Shown here one piece after another: positions 24,628 through 35,355 of a stretch of 64,000 nucleotides of DNA. The stretch comes from Metaphire vulgaris (Eukaryota > Annelida > Clitellata > Crassiclitellata > Megascolecidae). The stretch's first letter is position 1. The number at the start of each line of letters is the position of its first letter. A program made the translations under genes and the position numbers. Below the pieces are notes generated by a model. The model was not told the DNA's origin, made no database searches, and saw only the letters and a program-made list of their open reading frames with translations. Where the stretch lies: positions 7,054,668 through 7,118,667 of the forward strand of contig CM030834.1 in assembly GCA_018105865.1 (NCBI GenBank), written 5' to 3'.

Positions 24628-24699
24628 CCCCTTAACCGTGTATTTAACTGTAACTCAATGTAAAATGGACGGATATATCCGGGAACCGCAGTTAAGGGG
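24628..24699. mobile_element. Very short piggyBac-type MITE
   Basis: CCCCTTAACCG and GCAGTTAAGGGG are inverted ends, with TTAA on both sides (24624-24627 and 24700-24703). TTAA target duplication with CCC-type ends is the piggyBac signature. At 72 bp it is unusually small. Confidence 0.7.
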
Positions 24700-25514
24700 T
24701 TAATGAGCTTTAACTTGCTGTGTAGGCGTTCTGCAGACCCCGATGTCAGTCGAATTGTTTCAGCCATTTGAACAGCTGCAATGATATCGGATAAAAGTTT
24801 TCCATCTTCGACATTACAAGCAGTTGCCAAACATCCTTAGATCGCGTCCTTAGATGCTCTGTTAGTCTAACCACTGCTTGTACTATGCAGTGCGCGCAAA
24901 CCACGAGGATTGAAATTTTAAATTTATTACGCTGGAACTGGAAATTCTACTTCTCGCTGTCCTAATGAAACAATGTTATGTCTGTTACTCTCCGACACAG
25001 GTTCGGTAGCAGGATCTCTATTCATCATTAATATTTTATGGTGCTCAAGATAGCAACGCTGAACGAATGAAAAGCAACTCTGTTTTAATATCGTTTGCCC
25101 TTTGACTCGTTTTCTACTCGCGACAGTGTTCAGTGTCTGTTTTAATAAAATGCAATTTAATCCATACCCTAAGTTTCCCACAGACCTGTACGTACGTTTT
25201 TTCGCCTCGCCTCAACTGACAGCATTCGACAACCAGCATATCTGTGACCTTCCCGGCTGTCGGTTGTATACACAGGGTATCTGTGTTGGCAGTCGACGAC
25301 AAATGCGGGGGTATGCACTAAGCAACTGAAAGCCCGCGGGGGCCGCGGTCGACCCCACCGCCACCACTTCCTTCGAACAAAATTCAAGGGATTTACATCA
25401 ATTGTGTTGGTCATATTTTTAATGGGTCGTTTGAACAACACCGTGGCCACGTCACTGCTGAAGGGAGTTCTTCTACTTCCGTCATTTCGCTGAACTATCT
25501 GTGCATAATACAAG

Positions 25515-25517
<3 letters not shown>

Positions 25518-25576
<59 letters not shown>
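25518..25576. repeat. AT microsatellite
   Basis: Uninterrupted (AT)n. Confidence 0.97.
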
Positions 25577-25579
<3 letters not shown>

Positions 25580-26563
25580 AAGAAGAATGAATACATAGAA
25601 AGACGACGGCACATTCGTTTCGTTCTCGTTTCTGTCGCTGCGTTCACTTCATGTCGGCAATTCGCAACCTCTGCTCTTAGCGAAGACGAAATGTTGGACA
25701 AAGTGGCGACTTCTTTTCGGTGAGCGATGGACAAGAAGTGAAACGATAATCACCAAAACAGGCGAAAAAAACAGAACGACAGACGCCTAAACCCCTACCC
25801 CCTCCACCCACCACTGCGAAATGCCAATGCCGCTTTTATCATAGTCACGACGTATAAACGCTTCGAGCAACGTCTGGTATTCTCAGCACATTCACGAGAT
25901 GCCCGACGAAGACACGCAGGCACACATAAAGCAAGAGGTAGGAGGACAGAAGAGCGGACAAACGAACGGACCGGTCATGTGCAAATGGCGAATGTTTAGC
26001 GCTGATGGAGAACTGTTGTCGATCGACTTTCAAACGAAATTATCGACGAAGTGAATTCGCTTCATCATCCGGACAACAGATGCCATGCACCCAGTGGCGA
26101 AGAAGAGAGGCGTGACCTGAAAATCACGGCCATTCTCTGCTGTGCGACCGCGGAACAACTTCGATCGCGGTCTCGACGTGTTGAGACATTCGCAGCTGCC
26201 TGCGAGTGAGTGAGTGGGGTGGGAGTGGGGGTGGGGTGGGGGTGTCGATTGGTCCAAACGTTTCAGCGAATGCTGTCCGTGATTGCCTTTCAGAGTCTTA
26301 ACGCGCTCAGTTTCAAATAGATGCGAATATTTGTGGAATAAAGTACCGAGTCGAATAAATCATGGACTCGTAACTCCCAGTCGCTCTGCTTCGAACGATT
26401 TCCACTGCAGCCAATCCCCAATTTTTGAATTTGTGGGAGATGGATATCTCTATCCCACTATTGGAAGAAGGTGCCAACCCAGAAATGAAACTGTCTATAA
26501 AGGAGGTGTTAAGTTTTCTTGAGAAGATGCCAATTCAGAATAATATATAATATAATATAACAA

Positions 26564-26608
26564 GGTTTAAAGTGGTTCAGTAGGGACTGCCCTGTGTGAG
26601 AACCACTG
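26564..26608 (-). repeat. SINE tail fragment
   Basis: TTTAAAGTGG, then ACTGCC(C)TGTGTGAGAACCACT, matches the tail of the SINE at 40861-41003. A weaker third copy lies at about 59915-59962. Confidence 0.55.
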
Positions 26609-26653
26609 TAATGGCTGAAAACCAATCAAAAGTAACCGGTGAATGTATTTTAA

Positions 26654-28485
26654 CCCTTCGACGGGCGTGAAAAGTGTTATACAAATAAGGACGTGGGTCA
26701 CTTTTGACCCCATGCTAATTATAATGCATTTGAGTAAAATAATCATATACTACATATTGAACAACAACAAAATCATTAACTTTATTGTCTTATAAGTCGA
26801 ACAGTTATGTTATATTATGTTAAAATGTCGCGCAATAATCATCACTGAAGACCAAGTCAAGAGCACTTTACATTCTGCACTTATACGATATATCAAACAA
26901 GTATGAAGGTTCTTTGCAAACAATTCGGTGTTAGATTCCATAGACACGTTGATAGGTAGGGCGTTCCAGAGGATCGATTTGCGGGGAATATTCCCCACTG
27001 CCCAACTGCATCCCTCCTACTGCTACATCCCCACCACTACATCCCCACTGCTACAGTTTCCAACAACACACATCAACCAATACCACAACCACAACCCCCA
27101 AGCTCGGCATATCCCCCGATTCCCTCCACTGCTCCAGGTCATAAATCGCACCCTGGGATAGGGTTCCCTCGCGTAACGGATCTCTCGCCAAGTTGCATGG
27201 TCTTGGATGGAGGGGGAACAAGCAACTTGACACTGTGACCAGATCGGAGCTGATGACGCCGGTCAGTAGGCAGAGGCCTGTGGACTAGTTCAGGGAGGTA
27301 TAGCCGGGGAAAGTTGGATCGTACAAAGATCGAGATGTTAGTGGTACCACAGTGGTTACACAAAAGAATTACTGTAAATGTCCTTCGTTAATGTCTTAAA
27401 GCTAGCCATAGGCCTAATCCTATATCATCAAAAGTATTTCGTTAATTAGAAGAGAGGCACTTCAAACAGACGATCTCACAGTGCACAGTACACAGGTTCT
27501 TGTGACATGCCTTGCACGTAGCCGTGGCCTTTTTGTCCTCCTGTCTGGCACAAACATGACACCGACCTCGTTTCTTTGGCGGCTCCTGAGTGGCATCTAC
27601 TAGTCGTGCTCTGATCTCAGACTAGGATGAGTTGCAACAGATCGTCGCTGCTCCTGTAGCTCTTTACAAAGACCTTTTCCCAGTCTTTTGACAAACAGCC
27701 GACGTTTCTCTCCGTCAATTCCGCCCCACCTTCAACTTACCAAAAAGGACGAAAGCGTTTAGTGCCGCAATATCTATCAGATTGCAGAACAGCACTACTG
27801 GCCAACGTCTGGTTGCGAACTTAGTGCTGAAAGTTTCTATCATTTGTAAGAAACCAATGAGGAGTCGCCCCCGCCGGTCTCTTTGAACCCGACAAGGGGC
27901 GAGTACAACTTGCGTCCGGCCGGAGTTACAAATTCTTTTGGCAGCCCTACTCGATTGGCACGGATAGTACCAACCATAGTTGCTCTATTCGTTTTCAGAA
28001 TATCTCTAGATAGTTATCAGTGGTATTGTTGCGACCGTCACAGTAAAGAGGTTGCAAGAGTTAGTGGACAACTTTTCCTCCCAGATCCTTGCACGGACCT
28101 TCATTGGGGCTACCTTTGCCGGATTATATACTGGCGCTGTACATGTACTTTGTCTAAGAAAGTAAAATGTACAACATAAAAAGACGCTGATACATATCAG
28201 CATTGCTATGCCATATAGGCAAACTGTGTAATCTTGTAGTCCAGTGAGACACAAATGCTAAACAGTATTGGGGTCAATAATGACCCTATGACCCTATTTG
28301 TATAAATATGCTTTTAATTTTTAATCATCATCAATTTTTCGCGTAGCCTACTATACTGGAAGAGGTAGTAACATCCTGTGGGAACAATGTCATGAAAGCT
28401 CAAAGTACCAAATTTAATTTTGCCATCGTACCATGCTTACAAAGAGCCGTCTGGGGTCATTTTTGACCCCACGCCCGTCGAAGGG
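26654..28485 (-). mobile_element. Decayed piggyBac transposon
   Basis: The ends are CCCTTCGACGGGCGT and ACGCCCGTCGAAGGG. A TTAA lies on the left (26650-26653) and a near-TTAA (TTAT) on the right (28486-28489). Sub-terminal TGGGTCACTTTTGACCCCA (left) and GGGGTCATTTTTGACCCCA (right) are also inverted. Transposase remnants lie on the minus strand. The 26.85-27.40 kb part includes unrelated sequence, among it a retroelement-like IPRKSILWNALP segment, so later insertions are likely. Confidence 0.88.
27440..28200 (-). pseudogene. piggyBac transposase remnant
   Basis: Read on the minus strand, three blocks can be recognised in the correct order. TMVGTIRANRVGLPKEF (about 27890-27985) comes first. 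RRWPVVLFCNLIDIAALNAF (about 27735-27815), from the DDE core, is next. Last is the C-terminal Cys-rich domain GRCHVCARQEDKKATATCKA followed by CHKNLCTVHC (about 27486-27577), which in this family binds the terminal repeats. The blocks are in different frames and separated by stops, so no functional protein is made. The N-terminal part and first catalytic Asp were not found. Confidence 0.85.
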
Positions 28486-28489
28486 TTAT

Positions 28490-30304
28490 AAGTCGGGACA
28501 ATCACTTGCAGCAAATCGGTCTCGGCAAGACAGAACACCGAAGAAATAATCATGTGTGTTGTCATATTTATGACGCCACGTTAGCCAAAAGTCGTCGACA
28601 AAACAGCAAAATTGCTATGAAAAGAGACAAGAAACCAAATTTCTTTACCTCATCGGCTGTGACGAGATGGAAAAAGTGCCAGCGTTCGTCAGACATTTCG
28701 AAAAACTCTGAATTTGCGTTGCTTGGAATAAGCTGTAGCCCGCCCCCTATAGCTATGAAATCCTTGGGTTGGGTCGTGTATGATATTGAGATTGGTCATG
28801 TTTGGTTTAGCAGCAACATGCGTGTAGTACCCCCCCCACCCGTGTATGCCTTAACAGCCTAGTAACTTCATTCCTATTCCATCAGCAGGCCTATGAACAT
28901 TTTAATGTTTTGACAATTGTACTGTAGTTAGTGATGAAAAGTTGGAAAGTATTTTCGTTAATGTGTCATTCGTCAAAGATTAATCTCAAGCGCTCGTATA
29001 ACTGGTGTGCATCTTATTTTGGCACTGCGATGCAGGTTTTGACTTTTGTTTGTTGTGTTGCTGCAGTGAGAAAACCTGATGCGCAGAGACGAGAGGATGA
29101 TTTAGTGGAATCGTCTCGACCATCTCGCGTACATCGAGACAGACGCACAGGGAGACAGTGCATCAACTGCGTGTGGTCGCAGTTGATGCGCTGTCTCCCT
29201 GTGTGTGTCTGTCTCGATGTACGCGAGATGTTCGAGACGATTCCGCTGCTTCTATAGAAGTCCTGGATGGGCTGCTCAGTGTGTCAGAGTTGAATACAGA
29301 GGCCTCGATGTCGGATTTTCTGACCAGCAGGAAAATTTATGTTGAGAGAGAATAATCGATTCCAGAATATCATTCTAGGTGTCAGGTTGGAACCGAAGTC
29401 TATCTCCTTCAGATGCACTGCTTCGAAGAAGAAGAAGAATATACGGCCTCGTCGCTTTCGACGCATTTCTACTTTCTTCGTTTTCATTTCAGACTCCTTC
29501 ATTCCTATATTTGATGCGGCGTCTGATGGAAACTTCGATCCGTTCGATTTTAATTAGAATTCCTATGACAGATGTCGCTTTTTGATCACGCTGTCACAGC
29601 ATCCTCCCCTCTCCCACCTCCTCGCTTTCCATCTCTCTTTTTCCCCTGTCCAATGCCGTCTTTGAAACAATAATTATATTATTGTCGGCATTTGTCGTCA
29701 AGTTTATGGACAAAGATTCTACGAAGTCAACAGGCAAAAGTCCAATGTTCCCTCTAAGCTGTGCGCACAGAGGTCGCAAGGCAAGCGCACAAAGACAAAG
29801 ATGGAGCGCACACATTTTTGAATTTTTTTCTCAATTGCTTTCATATCATATACGTGACGTACTTACTGACAGTGGCGTAGCGTGACTTTTGGGGGCCCGG
29901 GGGCATCTTTGTCATCAAAGTTTCAAAGTTTCGCGGGCGTGTCGTCGCACGTTCACTTCTATGGTGTTATAAAGTTAATTTACGTTTTGTCGTGATAAAG
30001 ATTCACGCTTTGTTGTGGACTTGTAACGGTTCCAAACAATTAGTAACTTCTGGTCTAGACTAGGCCTATGGGCAAAAGGTCATTTGCTTAATGATTTGTG
30101 CAAAACACGCGGTTCCAAATATCGATAAAAATAAAAGAAAAGCAGAAAGCCAGACATAGAAATGTCTTAAAATAGAGATTTGAGATCATTTACGTAAACG
30201 TAAAAGAAAATGTGGGAAGAGCCGAGCCCTGTACCTTCTCCATTCTCTATGGTAACCTCTCAAAAATAGGGACTTGAGCCTAGAGGCCCAATAGAAGTTT
30301 ACGC
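28490..30304. other. Non-coding spacer with a long hairpin
   Basis: The main feature is the palindrome at 29107-29244. A truncated hAT end (CAGTGGCGTAGCGTGACTTT, from 29870) equals the right end of the 34770-35057 element. No coding gene is supported. Confidence 0.55.
29107..29244. repeat. Near-perfect inverted repeat (hairpin), 65-67 bp arms, 6-nt loop
   Basis: The left arm 29107-29171 starts GGAATCGTCTCG and ends GCATCAACTGCG. The right arm 29178-29244 is its reverse complement apart from about two substitutions and a 2-nt bulge. One substitution would be a G-U pair in RNA. The loop is TGTGGT. It is not bounded by transposon ends or a visible target duplication. It could be a microRNA-like or other hairpin RNA precursor, or a young palindromic duplication. 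Function is unknown. Confidence 0.93.
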
Positions 30305-30307
30305 TTA

Positions 30308-30717
30308 GGGGCTGTCCATTAATTATGTCAACAATTTTTGGGCAATTTTCGACCCCTTCCCTTGTCAACAACTGTCAACTTTCACTTAACCCCCTCCCCA
30401 TAATTGCGTCAAAACTTTTGACCCTCCTCCCCCCAAGACCAATGACAGATCCCAATAACAAGGTTATTATTTTTGTGGTGATGACCATTTTCCCCTGTTT
30501 TGCTCATTGAGTGTCAAAATGTGGTGGTGATGACCTTATTTGCCATGCTTTTTTCCATTGTAATAAGTAGTATTCCATGAAATTTCCTATTTTTTATTAT
30601 TGTAAAAAGTGAAATTGTTGACGTCAACTTCTCTTGACCCTTGTTCCCCTGTCTACAACTGTCAAACTTTTTCAAACCCCCACCCCTAAATTGTTGACGT
30701 AATTAATGGACAGCCCC
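30308..30717 (+). mobile_element. PIF/Harbinger-like MITE, GGGGCTGTCCATTAATTA family
   Basis: Ends GGGGCTGTCCATTAATTATG and GTAATTAATGGACAGCCCC, with TTA duplicated on both sides (30305-30307 and 30718-30720). It is full length (410 bp) and matches 981-1388 in reverse. Confidence 0.9.
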
Positions 30718-30758
30718 TTATGTTTGAAATGAAAACGAACAGCGACTTCATTTAATAG

Positions 30759-31205
30759 GTCATAGGTGACGTTCAAGCGTTTTGAACTTTATTATTGTTC
30801 GAACTTTTCGAACTTTATTGATGAGGCTTTAAAGTTCATAAAGTTCAATTCGAATTATCACTGTCAAAGTGTTATCGCAGGCCACATTAGCCGGGTCGTG
30901 TGAGGGAAATTGGTCAGCATTTGAATTTATACACACAAAAAGCGCAACAGACTCTAATTTAAGACAGTTGAGAAGATTGTCAAAGTGCATTGTAACTTAC
31001 GACTGGTGGATAAGATCGAAAACATCTGCTATGCCAATAATTATAATAGGCCTACGTCGACTGGTCTTCTGAGACTGAGCCATCTGACTATTGGAAATTC
31101 AATTGGAAATTCGAACTTTTATGAACTTTTCCGAACTTTATTTTTTCTTGAACTTTATTGAACTTTTACGAACTTTAAAAAATTTCTTCGAACTTCACAA
31201 CTATG
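30759..31205. mobile_element. hAT-like element with GAACTTT arrays
   Basis: The approximate ends TCATAGGTGACGTTC and its relative GAACTTCACAACTATGA are inverted. Both sides carry arrays of CGAACTTTATTGAACTTTT. The octamer flanks do not match, so the borders are approximate and the superfamily is inferred from architecture. Confidence 0.55.
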
Positions 31206-31907
31206 AGTTAAGAGTTCATGGTTGCCCTTAATTGTGAACAGTTTCAAGATCTAGAAAATCGAATGAGTATAGGACTATAGAAGGAACATGTCTGACATTC
31301 GGGGCAAACTGTAAACGGCAATTTAGCTTAATGAATCTGCTGAAGAACAAGAGAAGGAATCGATTAGAACAGGGTTTCCCGTACATTTTGGAACCGCGGC
31401 CCTCTTCAGCGCTTTTATAACGTGCCGCGACCCTAATAGGCATAATAGCATGCAATGTCAAAAAGTGCATTGCGCTATCTGGCGAACGTTGGTGAGAAGG
31501 AATCCTTTGAGTTTTGAATAAATGGCAAAGAAAATTTTTTATTAAATTCAAATGAAATATGTAGCTAATATATTAGGCAGAATTATTTATATTTTGCCAA
31601 ATAGCCTAAGAAAAAAGGGGAGAGAACTCTAGATGTTGAAATTTCTTCAAAATTATCGTTCGAAGAAATTTGCCAGAAGCATACCTTTGTTACGCGTCTT
31701 AAAAATCCTATAAGTATGGCAAATCGCTTAACCGCGAGGGTATTTTTGCTTCTCCATGATATTCTCCTATTGTTATTGGAGTTTCAGAGCAAAATGGTCG
31801 CAATACGCTTTTCTAGCGTTATTGTGAAATAAGATTAAATTTTAAACGCACTATAGACCAGGGTTTCTCAAACTTGTTGGGACTGTGCGACTCACGTCAG
31901 GGGCTAT

Positions 31908-32322
31908 GGGGCCATCCATAAATGACGTAACGCGATTTTTGCAGTTTTTACCCCTCCCCTTCGTAACACGTCGTCACAAAAAGTCAGACCCCCTCAAATA
32001 TGACGTACCAACGCGTTAGCCCCCCCCCCCCCACTCGTCTCGTCTTTCGAAAAATCTTGACAAGCAAAAAGTTCATCCTCATCTTTCCCACTTGTTTTTC
32101 TCTTTTTTTCCTTTTGAAATATGCTGATAAGCAAGAAAAAAGGTCATCATCATCTTTCTCCTTGCTCTTTTTTCCTTTGCAAACGCGGACAAAGCAAAAA
32201 ATTTTCACCACCTAAAAAATTTAGTATTATGTGACGTCACATTTTCGGAAATCCTCCCATCGTCACACGTCGTCACAAATGTTTGAACCCCCTAAGTGCG
32301 TTACGTCATTGTGGATGGCCCC
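31908..32322. mobile_element. PIF/Harbinger-like MITE, GGGGCCATCCATAAATGACG family
   Basis: Ends GGGGCCATCCATAAATGACG and CGTCATTGTGGATGGCCCC, with TAT on both sides (31905-31907 and 32323-32325). Related to 9312-9759. It contains several AAGCAAAAA motif copies. Confidence 0.85.
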
Positions 32323-32520
32323 TATGTACATGTAACATGCCGTGACCCTGCAAACTTATTGTCGACTAAAATTGGATAACAGTTTCATAAATCAGTCTAA
32401 TATGAGCTTTCTATGGAGGAATGCAGACATATAAATTTCTTAAAACCTAAGTCTACTTGCAACTTTCAAGGCCTGTGACATTGTGGTATTGATTAGAAAA
32501 TGACACTTTTGAATCTAATT

Positions 32521-32704
32521 CAGTGGCGGCTCTAGGATTTGGCAAGTGGGGGGCGTTGGGGTGGCAGCTTCTAATCATGGGGGGCCAACCAATTGTTGTT
32601 TAATGTATGTAGCATTAAGTATAGGGTCCCAACAGGGGGGCCACTGGGGGCCAGGCACTCAATAGGGGCACGGGCCCCCTGGCCTCCCGGTGGAGCCGCC
32701 ACTG
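32521..32704 (-). mobile_element. hAT MITE 'CAGTGGCGG' family, copy 2
   Basis: Exact 8-bp duplication ATCTAATT (32513-32520 and 32705-32712). The orientation is reversed relative to copy 1. It is inserted in the 31370-32764 element. Confidence 0.95.
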
Positions 32705-32764
32705 ATCTAATTTCGCGCTACCCCGCCACCCATTAGACTGCGACCCACAGTTTGGAAAACACTG

Positions 32765-33534
32765 AATTAGAGGAATGCCATCTAGACATAATGATGCGCA
32801 TTAAGAGTCGTCTTCTTGGAGGAAGCGTAACTGACCTGGATCGAATGGGCACATCTTAAGGATCAAAGAGAAACTCTCAAGGCATGAAAATCATAACCTC
32901 TTTGCAAATTTGTAATGCTTGATTTATGATGTTTGAATTTTTAAAATTTAAACTAATGAGTAATGAATGACCTTATGATTAAGCCGCATGTGTAAACATA
33001 GTCGTAAACTACTATTAGGCCTAGGACTCTAGACTCGAGCCCAAACTTTTGGAGAGGCTACCATTGGAAAGGGGAAGGTGTAGGGTTTGGGTCCCCACTT
33101 TTTCATTCAAGTTTGCGCCAATGCATGTGTTTATATTCTAAACTGGTGGGAAAATTGTAAAAAGACGGATCATTGACCGATAAGAGTGTCCTGAGATGTG
33201 TTAATTTATTAACAAATAAGTAATGTTGATTTCGGACAAATGTTGGGCGTGCACAGAAGTTGACTTTCCATGAACAATTTTGCCCACAAGAAATTTCATG
33301 CGCACACAGACTATAAAAAATTAGGGGAGAACATTGGGTGAAACTTTGTCGGTTAAGTCATAGGAAGATCGTCGACAGATATGCTGACGCCCTGTTACCA
33401 ATCCAGGTCTGAAATTTGCTAAAAATCATTTCAATCCGCATCCAATATTCCACCGATCAGTCGATACGTCGGCAGTTACTGAACTCTGGTTCAGCGATCG
33501 CTTTTTTATCCGGTTCAGTTAGTAAGTATGCATG
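32765..33534. other. Non-coding spacer
   Basis: No gene is seen. TTAGGGGAGAACATTG at about 33331 resembles, inverted, the CAATGTTCCCTCTAAGC text near 29740. It may be the far end of an old hAT element. Confidence 0.45.
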
Positions 33535-33839
33535 CAGAGTCGTAGCTACAGTAGGCCTATTCGGCGCCCAGGTCAATGTATCAATTTTTCGCCCCTAACA
33601 GTCTAAAAACTTATCAGACTTTTCACGACGTTGGAGGGGGAGTAAAGTAGTGCAGAAATGGGGTGATGACCTTATTTGCTTGTCGTATACTGGCAATAGT
33701 CTCGACAAAGGGCGTTTTTAACTTGTTAAAATTCCCGTCGTGAATAAAATCAACCGATTCAACCATGTTTCTGGCGCCCCCTCCCCCGCAAGGCTGCGCC
33801 CGGGGCAGCTTGTCCCTTCTCTCTAGCTACGGGGCTCTG
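33535..33839. mobile_element. hAT-like MITE, CAGAGYCGTARCTA family, copy 1
   Basis: Ends CAGAGTCGTAGCTA and TAGCTACGGGGCTCTG. No matching octamer flanks, so it is older. It contains the motif GGTGATGACCTTATTTGCTT. A relative lies at 58198-58468. Confidence 0.7.
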
Positions 33840-33953
33840 TAGTCTGTATGTTTGTTTCTTTTGCTGGTGTTCGCTCAGTGCAGTTAGCTTGTTTTCCTCG
33901 CGCGTCGCCTGCTGTCATATCCCTGTGAAATAGTGCATCTGAGTGTGAGACAC

Positions 33954-33955
<2 letters not shown>

Positions 33956-34000
<45 letters not shown>

Positions 34001-34353
34001 GCGAGAGAAGTAGCGTCCGTCCGTAATACATCTGATTAATCGATCGCGATTAAGTGACGAACGACTGTACTGCCGTCGGCGTCGAAGAAGGAGGTCACGT
34101 GACGACGCAGCTGCGCTTTGTCTGCTGCTGCTGCGACGCCCGACTACGAACAACAGCGCTGCCCCATTATAATCTGACGTCGGATTAAAGAAGCCCCCAT
34201 CCCCGCAGAAATTGACTTGCCAATCTGACCCTCGGCTCCACTGCGACGACCATAACGAAGTTATTGGACGACGACGACGACGACGACGACGACGCTACTG
34301 ATGCCATGATGGTCAAAGATGACGACGATGATGATGACGAAGACGACGACGAC
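33956..34353 (+). repeat. GACA and GAC/GAT microsatellites
   Basis: (GACA)n at 33956-34002. (GAC)n and GATGAC repeats at about 34268-34353. The sequence between them is unique. Confidence 0.9.
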
Positions 34354-34769
34354 GCATTGAATATTGGTCACTGCAGTAGATCTTTTTTGAGATTGTCTCT
34401 GTTGGCCTACTAGTGATGAGCGGTATGCCGGTATAAATTATATACCGCCGCATTACAAGTGACGGTTGTTGACGAGTGTTGGGTAAAATCATACATAAAA
34501 GCATTTAAAATCAAAATCACCAGCAAAATGTTGATTTTAAAATCAAAATCATTAACTTTTGGCACTTCAAATGATTTAAAATCAAAATCACTTCACAGAT
34601 GATTTAAAATCACAAAATAATTACTTGGACGCTAACTTGTAATCGGTTAACGACTCACACCATTCTCTAGGAATAATGACAACAGCAAGTTGTTTTAATA
34701 AAAATGCACAATGCCACCTTATACACAGTAAGTGCAAATCCTTATCAGACGGTTTGATGGAAATGGGAT

Positions 34770-35057
34770 CAGTGGCGTAACTAGGGGGGGGGCTTTGTTG
34801 ACAGCCTTTGTTGACAGGCCCCGGCCCTGGCCCTGGGCCCGGGCGGGGGCCAAAGAGGGATCTAAGCTAGGGTTAGGTTAGGGTTAACCCTAACTTAACC
34901 CTAACCCTAACCCTAGAAATGATGTGCTGACGACCTTTTTTTGCCCGTCAGGATGAAAAAGGAGGCAATAACGTTTTTTTTGCTCGTGAGCTCGAAACTC
35001 TGGGGCCCCCATGGCAAAGATGCCCCCCGGGCCCCCAAAAGTCACGCTACGCCACTG
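34770..35057. mobile_element. hAT MITE, CAGTGGCGTAACTAG family, with telomere-like core
   Basis: Ends CAGTGGCGTAACTAGG and CACGCTACGCCACTG with an exact octamer AATGGGAT (34762-34769 and 35058-35065). At 34868-34915 it contains GGTTAGGTTAGGGTTAACCC followed by CTAACCCTAACCC, an inverted telomeric-type array. It carries two copies of the TGACGACC...TTTTGC motif. Confidence 0.94.
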
Positions 35058-35151
35058 AATGGGATAAGCACAACCAGTCAGTAATGCAGCACTAAGGCTG
35101 CTTCCTCATAGTGGTATGTAGCGGACAGCGGTTAATACCAAATTCTGAAAT

Positions 35152-35355
35152 TCAATATGCGCCCTGATTCAATTTGATCAATGTAAGCTTTTCAAACACT
35201 ACATTAGAATGATTAGATAGCCTGTTTCTTCTTGGCGTCTCAATTAAGGCTGCTATGCTAAACAGACGCTCAGCAGCTGCCGAAGATGGAATAACAGTGT
35301 TGAATCTGATGAACGGTTTTATGATGATGTGGTAACTGTTGAGGTGTTTCAACAA
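35152..35355 (-). pseudogene. hAT transposase C-terminal (dimerisation) fragment
   Basis: The minus strand reads IRFNTVIPSSAAAERLFSIA, then TPRRNRLSNHSN and FEKLTLIKLN. This is the conserved hAT C-terminal (hATC) domain. Nothing of the catalytic core or zinc finger is recognisable in the element, so only the tail of the transposase survives. Confidence 0.88.

Larger units (their letters stand above)
21601..26649. other. Long non-coding stretch
   Basis: No exon or domain could be supported. It holds microsatellites (GA about 22922-22957; CT/AT 23500-23577; TGTC/TC 23663-23760; GTC/ATC 23871-23911; AT 25518-25576), a 72-bp piggyBac-type MITE (24628-24699) and a SINE-tail fragment (26564-26608). 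Confidence 0.5.
31370..32764. mobile_element. hAT element, CAGGGTTTCCC family, with two nested MITEs
   Basis: Left end CAGGGTTTCCCG, right end CAGTTTGGAAAACACTG. The flanking octamers GATTAGAA and AATTAGAG agree at 6 of 8. The Harbinger-like MITE 31908-32322 and the hAT MITE 32521-32704 are inserted, leaving about 0.8 kb of original element. Parts recur reversed at 36340-36885, 44529-44805 and 46080-46638. No transposase frame is recognisable. Confidence 0.75.

Noticed and set aside
28931..29076. Possible signal-peptide exon (MQVLTFVCCVAA before a GTGAGA donor) for the lectin receptor
   Set aside because: The hydrophobic core is short, the donor would be phase 0 while the receptor's joins are mostly phase 1, and the intron would span about 11 kb of transposons. 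There is no positive evidence.
34868..34915. Chromosome end or fused telomere
   Set aside because: The tract is under 50 bp and lies inside a MITE with intact ends and target duplication.
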